18,235 bases of DNA from DASRAP01 sp964503275 (GTDB lineage Bacteria > Gemmatimonadota > Gemmatimonadetes > Gemmatimonadales > Gemmatimonadaceae). The stretch spans positions 1 through 18,235 of the forward strand of contig CAZCZO010000037.1 in NCBI GenBank assembly GCA_964503275.1. The letters are read 5' to 3'. Shown here piece after piece: positions 13,705-18,235 of this stretch. The position numbers were made by a program, and so were the translations under genes. Every line of letters begins with the position of its first letter. Positions within the stretch are counted from its first letter, which is position 1. The notes below the pieces were generated by a model, which was given only the letters and a program-made list of their open reading frames with translations, had not been told where the DNA came from and made no database searches.

Positions 13705-14348
13705 CAGCGCCCCCCGGGATGGGCGAGGCGCAGGAACTCGTCGCGGGTCTTGTGGTCGTCGCGGAAGATGCCACGCATCGCCGACGTGATGGTGGAGGAA
13801 TTCTGCTTCTCGACCCCGCGCATCATCATGCACATGTGCGCCGCCTCGATGACCACCGCGACGCCCTGCGGCTGCAACACTTCTTCGATGGCCGTGGCGA
13901 CCTGCTCGGTCAGGCGCTCCTGCACCTGCAAGCGGCGCGCGAAGACCTCGACGATGCGCGGCAGCTTGGACAGGCCGACGATCCGTCCGTTCGGGATGTA
14001 GGCGATGTGCGCCTTCCCGAAGAAGGGCAACATGTGGTGCTCGCACATCGAGTAGAGCTCGATGTCACGGACCATGACCATCGAGTGGTGCCCTTCCTCG
14101 AACACGGCGTCGCCGACGACGTCGGCCACGGACATCTGGTAGCCCCGCGTCAGCCACATCAGCGACTTGGCGACGCGGCTCGGCGTCTTGATCAATCCCT
14201 CGCGCTCGGCGTCCTCCCCGAGCAGCTCGAGCTGGCGGCGCACGAGATTCTCGAACTCGAGGCAGCGATCGTCCGCGGAGGCGAGGTACGACTCCATGTC
14301 GCCCGCGTCCAGCAGGCGGGCGTGCTCACCGCCCTTCGTATTCGACAT
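13704..14348 (-). CDS. folE: GTP cyclohydrolase I
   Basis: FolE converts GTP to 7,8-dihydroneopterin triphosphate, the first step of folate and tetrahydrobiopterin synthesis. This 214-aa protein is type I: the zinc ligands are C102 and H105 (in M-C-E-H-H) and C173 (in HMCMMMRGVEKQ). The substrate-binding YIPNGRIVGLSKLPRI and QERLTEQVA follow the family closely. The ATG at 14348 has GGAGA spaced 6 bases upstream, inside the PTPS coding region, so folE overlaps that gene by 23 bases. The open frame extends 29 codons further, into non-family sequence. The stop overlaps the SDR start. Confidence 0.97.
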   Translation of the reverse strand: MSNTKGGEHARLLDAGDMESYLASADDRCLEFENLVRRQLELLGEDAEREGLIKTPSRVAKSLMWLTRGYQMSVADVVGDAVFEEGHHSMVMVRDIELYSMCEHHMLPFFGKAHIAYIPNGRIVGLSKLPRIVEVFARRLQVQERLTEQVATAIEEVLQPQGVAVVIEAAHMCMMMRGVEKQNSSTITSAMRGIFRDDHKTRDEFLRLAHPGGR

Positions 14349-14739
14349 AATTGTTCTCCGTCTCCCACAGCCGCAGCCGCGTGAGGGTGGCCGGGGCGAC
14401 GAGTGGCGCGATCTCGCGCCAGCACGCCACCACAATATTCTCGGACGTCGGGTTCATTCCCTCGAGGAATGGCACGTCGAGATTGAGGTTGCGGTGGTCG
14501 AGCTGTTCGATGACCCGGTCCTCGACCACCCGCTTGAGGTGGCCCAGATCGACCACATAGCCTGAGGTCGGATCGATGGGGCCCGTCACCGAGACCTCGA
14601 GCACGTAATTGTGCCCGTGCCAGTTCGGGTGGTTACACTTCCCGAACAGCGCGGTGTTCTCGTCGTCCGAGAGCGCCGGGTTGTGGACCCGATGCGCCGC
14701 GTTGAAGCGGAGCCGACGGGTGACGGTGACGATCGCCAT
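14326..14739 (-). CDS. 6-pyruvoyl-tetrahydropterin synthase family (PTPS-like, not typical QueD)
   Basis: This 137-aa homolog of PTPS/QueD carries the zinc histidines H16, H41 and H43. The active-site cysteine C35 stands in C-x5-HGH (FGKCNHPNWHGHNY), the spacing of the tetrahydrobiopterin-pathway PTPS; QueD of queuosine synthesis usually has C-x3-HGH. The relay Asp-His is in EQLDHRNLN, and the pterin-anchoring Glu in ETENNYVEYEG, close to ETDNN of animal PTPS. Expected reaction: dihydroneopterin triphosphate to 6-pyruvoyl-tetrahydropterin. Automated pipelines would probably label it QueD. The ATG 14739 is where the family's first strand begins. It is the first gene of the five-gene operon. 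Confidence 0.9.
   Translation of the reverse strand: MAIVTVTRRLRFNAAHRVHNPALSDDENTALFGKCNHPNWHGHNYVLEVSVTGPIDPTSGYVVDLGHLKRVVEDRVIEQLDHRNLNLDVPFLEGMNPTSENIVVACWREIAPLVAPATLTRLRLWETENNYVEYEGR
14355..14359 (-). promoter_or_regulatory. folE ribosome binding site inside the PTPS gene
   Basis: On the - strand GGAGA (14359-14355) lies 6 bases before the folE ATG at 14348 and within the last codons of the PTPS gene. It fixes the folE start and shows the two genes are deliberately overlapped. Confidence 0.6.
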
Positions 14740-15042
14740 GAGGATCCGAGTACAGGATGAGGGCGAACGGCGAGGACGGGGGTCGGGGTTCCCGCCGCAG
14801 ACGCGAAGGCCCCGCCGAACGACGGGGCCCACGCGACCTGCGGTGGAACGAAGAGGGGTTTTTGAAGCCCTATCGAATGATTGAGGCCTTCACCGTACGT
14901 CCGCCTTCCCCGCTTCAGGGCGTGACGTTGGTACAGATTTCAGGACCCACACTGAAGGACTTATCGGCTCAAAACGGAGGCCTCTTCGCCCCGACTACCG
15001 AGTGAAGAAGCTAGCGGTGCTGAGCAGGAGCGTCAACGGATC
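14740..15042. other. 303-base gene-poor divergent region
   Basis: The region separates the PTPS operon (-) from the 47-aa membrane protein (+). It holds a 7-bp hairpin at 14808-14829 and a weak TTCAG-N8-CTGAA inverted repeat at 14939-14956. A possible -10-like TGTACT on the - strand (14754-14749) sits 9 bases from the PTPS ATG but has no -35 partner. Composition from 14850 to 15010 is less GC-rich than the coding parts, consistent with regulatory DNA. I could not identify a riboswitch or a convincing promoter for either side. Confidence 0.45.
14808..14829. other. GC hairpin upstream of the PTPS operon
   Basis: GGCCCCG (14808-14814) and CGGGGCC (14823-14829) form a perfect 7-bp stem with an 8-base loop. 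No T-run follows on either strand. It lies about 70 bases upstream of the PTPS ATG, so it could be part of a 5' leader on that strand or a plain terminator-like remnant. Confidence 0.45.
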
Positions 15043-15186
15043 ATGGACCGGGGAATCATTCTCGCTGTAGGTATGCTCATCGTCTGGGCGGTCGGCACCG
15101 CGCTGTCGTGGCCGGGGTGGATCCACGCGCTGCTCACCGCCGGCGTGTTCCTGCTCATCTACCGGGTCGTCAAGCGCTCGGCCTGA
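15043..15186 (+). CDS. 47-aa membrane protein, lmo0937/DUF5670-like
   Basis: This small protein has two hydrophobic helices: GIILAVGMLIVWAVGTAL (residues 4-21) and HALLTAGVFLLIYRVV (28-43), joined by SWPGWI and ending in KRSA. The length, the W-x-x-G in the first helix, the GxxHxLL turn and the basic tail match the short lmo0937-type family, whose function is unknown and which is often stress-related. The start ATG 15043 is preceded by a GGAG about 12 bases away, a long spacing. It is convergent with the GNAT gene, 18 bases downstream. It is easily missed because of its size. Confidence 0.65.
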   Translation: MDRGIILAVGMLIVWAVGTALSWPGWIHALLTAGVFLLIYRVVKRSA

Positions 15187-15204
15187 CCGCCGCACGGCCG
15201 CGCC

Positions 15205-16152
15205 TCAGATCTCCCAGTTGCTGAGCACCACCCCGTGGCGTGGCGGGGACTCCCCGAAGCCATCGAGGGTCATGCGCAGATCGGTCCAGCGCGCCCGGCC
15301 ACCGCACGCGAGGATCGCCGGCAGGAGGGTGCGCTGCGCGGTCTGGACGCGGATCGCCGCGCGACGCGTGCCCGTCTCGCGCGCGAACACGGCCAGCGCG
15401 CTGAGCAGCGCGGGCAGGTCCGCCTCGTCGGCGAGCACCACCTTGAGCACGCGCAGCTCCTCCCGCGCGCGACCCTCCACGAGCGCCGCCGCGTGGCACA
15501 CCGCGAACCCGCGCAGGGCGGCTCCCTCGGTGAGCAGCACGGTGTCGCCCAGCGCATAGGTCTCGGTCAGCGCGATCTCGCGGGCGAAGTCCACACCGGG
15601 CGCCACCGCCTCCGTGAGGGACGTGATCGCTCGGCACATCGCGTCGCGTTCCCGAGGCGCGAGCCGTCCCAGCCGCAACGGGGATGGCCCGGCGGCCGCC
15701 TCGAGGGTCGCCGTGACGGTGAGCGCGCCCGGCCGGAACCCCAAGGCCGTGTAGAACCCGATGTTATCCACCGTGCGCGGCATAGTCTCCAGACCGATCA
15801 CGCGGGCCCCTCGTGCCTGCAACCACCGCACGCCGGCCTGCACGATCGTCCGGCCGATCCCCACCGCCTGCAGGTCCGTCCGGACCGCCAGAGGGCCCAT
15901 CCAGCCCTCGATCCCCGAGCGGTGCGCCACATTGAACGCGGCGATCCGCCCCTCGGGATCGCGCCACAGCATGGCGCCACCGTCCGCGTCGTCGAGGGCG
16001 AAGCGCCAGATGTCCGGGTTCAGCGTCGGGACCCGGACGCCCACCATGCCGTCGCGCCGGTAGCGCTCGGTGAACGCCTCGCTGAAGACGCTGTTGAGCG
16101 GCGCGATGTCCGCATCGCTGATCGCGAACGGACCCGTCACGGGAAGATTCAC
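15205..16152 (-). CDS. two-domain GNAT acetyltransferase
   Basis: This 315-aa protein has an N-terminal GNAT domain, with AFNVAHRSGIEGWMGPLAVR, the acetyl-CoA loop QAVGIGRTIVQAG (Q-x-V-G-I-G) and the C-terminal motif NIGFYTALGFRPG. A second, more diverged GNAT-like half follows, from about residue 165 (ALRGFAVCHAAALVEG, then LRVLKVVLADEADLPALLSAL). Only the first half keeps the acetyl-CoA loop, so the second probably shapes the substrate site. The substrate is unknown. The GTG start at 16152 overlaps the sbcC stop by 4 bases (GTGA), so the two are cotranscribed. The stop lies 18 bases from the convergent small membrane gene. Confidence 0.82.
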   Translation of the reverse strand: MNLPVTGPFAISDADIAPLNSVFSEAFTERYRRDGMVGVRVPTLNPDIWRFALDDADGGAMLWRDPEGRIAAFNVAHRSGIEGWMGPLAVRTDLQAVGIGRTIVQAGVRWLQARGARVIGLETMPRTVDNIGFYTALGFRPGALTVTATLEAAAGPSPLRLGRLAPRERDAMCRAITSLTEAVAPGVDFAREIALTETYALGDTVLLTEGAALRGFAVCHAAALVEGRAREELRVLKVVLADEADLPALLSALAVFARETGTRRAAIRVQTAQRTLLPAILACGGRARWTDLRMTLDGFGESPPRHGVVLSNWEI

Positions 16153-18235
16153 AGCGCGACCTCGGCGCCGGGCGACGGCGCGTCGACCGCCTCGTGACCC
16201 GTGGTCGACGCCGCAACGACCGCCGCCCCACTCCGCGCATCGTAGCGCACGGCGAGGACCCGGTCGCAGCCGTCACGCACGGACTCGATGTGCGTGATCA
16301 GGATGACCTGCTCGAAGCGATCGCCCAAGCGACGCAGCAATCCGATCACGTTCTGGCGGCGCAGTTCGTCGAGCGACCCGAAGATCTCGTCTAGCACCAG
16401 CAGTGAGAACGCCTGCCCGGCACGCTCGGCGATCATCTGCGAGATCGCCAGTCGCAAGACCAGATTGGCCAGGTCCTCCTCGCCGCCGGAGATCACTGGC
16501 TTGGGCAGTCCCTCCTCAACGACCACGAGCTGGTACTGGTCATCCAGTTCGAACTCCTCGTAGCGCCCGTCGGTGAGCATCGCGAGGAAGCGGCTCGCCA
16601 GCTCCGAGAGTTCCGGCCGCACGGCCGCATTCAGGTCGGCGCGCAACTCCGCGAAGGCGCGGTCGAGCTCGTCGTGGAATCGTCGCTCGATGCCCAACGC
16701 CCGCCGGCGTGCCACGAGCCGCGCCCGCTCCTCGGCGGCCGCGAGCGCGCGCTGCACGGCCGCCGCCGCCGCGGCGCGTGCCGCGCTGGACTTGGCGCTC
16801 GCCACCGCGGCGGCCTGATCCGCCTCACGGGCTCGGTGCAGCGCATGCTCCAACGCGGCCCACTGTGACACGTCGCCGGCGGCCGCGGTGGACGCCGCCC
16901 GTAACGCCTCGACCTCCGTGCGGCGCGCGGCGACGACGGCGTCCATCCGCTCGCACTCCGCACGCCGCGCCGGCAGCTGCTCCACCAACGCGCTGAGCCG
17001 CACGAGCGCGCGCTCGGCCGGCTGGAGTTGCTCGACCTCGCGTCGGACGGCCTGATGCCGCGCGGCATCGTAGCCCGTCGGGATCGACGCCAGATCCGCG
17101 CGGGCCGCGGCGAGCCGCACCGTGACACGATCGATCTCCTTCTCAAGCTCCATCAACTCGGTACTCGCGTGCCGGATCCGGTCCACCCGCCGCTCCAGCT
17201 GGCTCACCGCCTGGACCTGCACCTGCCGCTGCGCATCCAAGTGCGCGAGTGCCGCCGGACGCTCCGCGATCTGGGCGAGCTTCGCACTCCAGTAACCGCC
17301 GTCGACCTTGACGATGTCCAACTGCTGGTCCAGCGTGTCGAGCAGAGTGCGGTAATTCGCGCCGATCGGCCGCTGGCAGGTCGGGCAGAGTCCCGCCTCG
17401 CCCGCCTCGATCAACCGTTCACGCTGTTCCTTGAGCTCCGCATATTGCGCGCGCAGGGCATCACGCTTGGTCTCGGCCTCCTGCCGGTCGCGCACCCAAT
17501 CCGTCTGCTGGCGATCCAATTGCTCCTCGGTCCCGGCCAGCGCCCGGCGTGCCGCCTCGAGCTGCGCCACCGTGGCCTCCTCCAGCTGCGGCGCGGTGGC
17601 GAGCTGGGCCCGGCGCTCCGCACGAAGGAGCAACTCCTGCTCCGCGTCCGCGACGACGGTCTGCAGCGCGGCGCGGCGCCCATCGGCCACGGCGAGGCGA
17701 TCGAGCATCTCGCGCTCCGCCAGCAGGGCGGCGAGCGGCGCGACCGCCTGCTGCAGCGACGCGCTCTCGACCGCCGCCGCCGCGGCCTCGTCGCGGGCGG
17801 CGCTCGCCCGCCGCGCATCCCGCTCCCGCTCGAGGAGCTCGGCCTCGCGCGTGCGCAACTCCTGCTGCCGCGCCTCATGGGCCGCCAACTCCGCCTGCGC
17901 CGCCTCCCATCGCACCATGGCATCGGCCAGCGCGGCGGCGGTCGCCAGATGCCGCGTGGCGGCGGCCTCGTCAGCGGCCGTCGCGCGGGCCGACTCGGCC
18001 TCCGCGTCCGTCACGGCGCGCGCCGTCACCGCTTCATCGGGGATCACCGACTCGACCGCCTGCAACTCCGCTGCGAGCTCGCGGCGCCGTCCGCGCGCCA
18101 GCTCCTGCGCGGCACGCAGCCGCTCGTAGCCGAGCACCCGCGAGAGGAACTGCGCGCGCTCCGTGGGGCCGAGCGCGGCCATCACCGCGAGTTCCTTCTG
18201 CCCGGTGAAGTAGGTGTTGAAGAACTCGGTGCGCG
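16149..18235 (-). CDS. SbcC/Rad50-like SMC-family ATPase, C-terminal part (5' end outside window)
   Basis: This is a DNA double-strand-end processing ATPase that normally works with the SbcD/Mre11 nuclease. About 694 codons are visible; the frame runs off the window edge, so the Walker A end is missing. The visible start FFNTYFTGQKELAVMAALGP is the usual SbcC segment before the first coiled coil. Long Ala/Glu/Arg-rich coiled coils flank a zinc hook, CPTC (17376-17387) followed by QRPIG. The ABC signature ISGGEEDLANLVLRLAIS and Walker B LLVLDEIFGSLD (about 16365-16405) lie near the C-terminus. GTG 18185 is only an internal codon, because the family sequence continues upstream of it. sbcD may lie just upstream. 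It overlaps the GNAT gene by 4 bases. Confidence 0.88.
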   Translation of the reverse strand, partial: RTEFFNTYFTGQKELAVMAALGPTERAQFLSRVLGYERLRAAQELARGRRRELAAELQAVESVIPDEAVTARAVTDAEAESARATAADEAAATRHLATAAALADAMVRWEAAQAELAAHEARQQELRTREAELLERERDARRASAARDEAAAAAVESASLQQAVAPLAALLAEREMLDRLAVADGRRAALQTVVADAEQELLLRAERRAQLATAPQLEEATVAQLEAARRALAGTEEQLDRQQTDWVRDRQEAETKRDALRAQYAELKEQRERLIEAGEAGLCPTCQRPIGANYRTLLDTLDQQLDIVKVDGGYWSAKLAQIAERPAALAHLDAQRQVQVQAVSQLERRVDRIRHASTELMELEKEIDRVTVRLAAARADLASIPTGYDAARHQAVRREVEQLQPAERALVRLSALVEQLPARRAECERMDAVVAARRTEVEALRAASTAAAGDVSQWAALEHALHRAREADQAAAVASAKSSAARAAAAAAVQRALAAAEERARLVARRRALGIERRFHDELDRAFAELRADLNAAVRPELSELASRFLAMLTDGRYEEFELDDQYQLVVVEEGLPKPVISGGEEDLANLVLRLAISQMIAERAGQAFSLLVLDEIFGSLDELRRQNVIGLLRRLGDRFEQVILITHIESVRDGCDRVLAVRYDARSGAAVVAASTTGHEAVDAPSPGAEVAL

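Noticed and set aside
11783..13789. A 668-codon open frame on the + strand opposite the MFS and SDR genes
   Set aside because: Its translation is low-complexity Arg/Gly/Glu/Pro-rich with no domain, and it lies antisense to two genes with complete family motifs. It is a by-product of GC-rich codon bias.
14349..14435. N-terminal extension of FolE
   Set aside because: It is Arg/Gly-rich, lies over the PTPS coding sequence, and a good ribosome site precedes ATG 14348.
14740..15042. A riboswitch in the leader of the PTPS-folE operon
   Set aside because: Only one simple hairpin is visible, and I could not match a known tetrahydrofolate or preQ1 riboswitch core.

Overview
The window is very GC-rich, tightly packed bacterial chromosome. 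Most neighbouring genes share ATGA, GTGA or TGATG stop/start junctions. Protein styles suggest Gemmatimonadota or a relative: a lipoprotein with an Ig-like style, an SMC/SbcC protein, an RMDN-like secreted TPR protein, and a eukaryote-like pyruvoyl-tetrahydropterin synthase. This lineage call is inference from style, since no rRNA gene is present. I see no tRNA, rRNA, CRISPR array, insertion sequence or prophage.

Layout. (1) 1-910 is the 3' end of gyrB. (2) 976-2855 is an arsenic methylation cassette, arsR-arsM-arsN2. It is driven by a perfect TTGACA-N18-TATAAT promoter that carries a palindromic operator in its spacer and appears to give a leaderless arsR mRNA. A strong hairpin at 2865-2888 closes it. 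(3) A small membrane protein (-) and a secreted TPR protein (+) diverge from a short region. The TPR gene overlaps ligA (NAD-dependent DNA ligase), which is followed by a V4R-domain protein. (4) A phosphoribosyltransferase (-) is divergent from a + strand run of TPR protein, orphan ParA-type ATPase and lipoprotein, followed after a short gap by a long-chain acyl-CoA synthetase. (5) 14739 down to 11193 on the - strand is a fully overlapping five-gene operon: PTPS, folE (GTP cyclohydrolase I), SDR reductase, MFS exporter, and a Trm112-like zinc-ribbon protein with a degenerate methyltransferase half. (6) A 303-base gene-poor stretch leads to a 47-aa membrane protein. (7) The end carries a GNAT acetyltransferase and the 3' part of an SbcC/Rad50-like ATPase, both on the - strand.

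The two parts that read as working systems are the arsenic cassette and the pterin operon. In the first, a repressor with two cysteine pairs controls arsenite methylation, with no efflux pump or arsenate reductase in sight. In the second, GTP cyclohydrolase I, a PTPS with the eukaryote-type C-x5-HGH and ETENN motifs, and a reductase of the sepiapterin-reductase superfamily together match the three steps of tetrahydrobiopterin synthesis. They are joined to a transporter and an apparently inactive methyltransferase-like protein. The pterin operon is the best candidate for an under-described system here.
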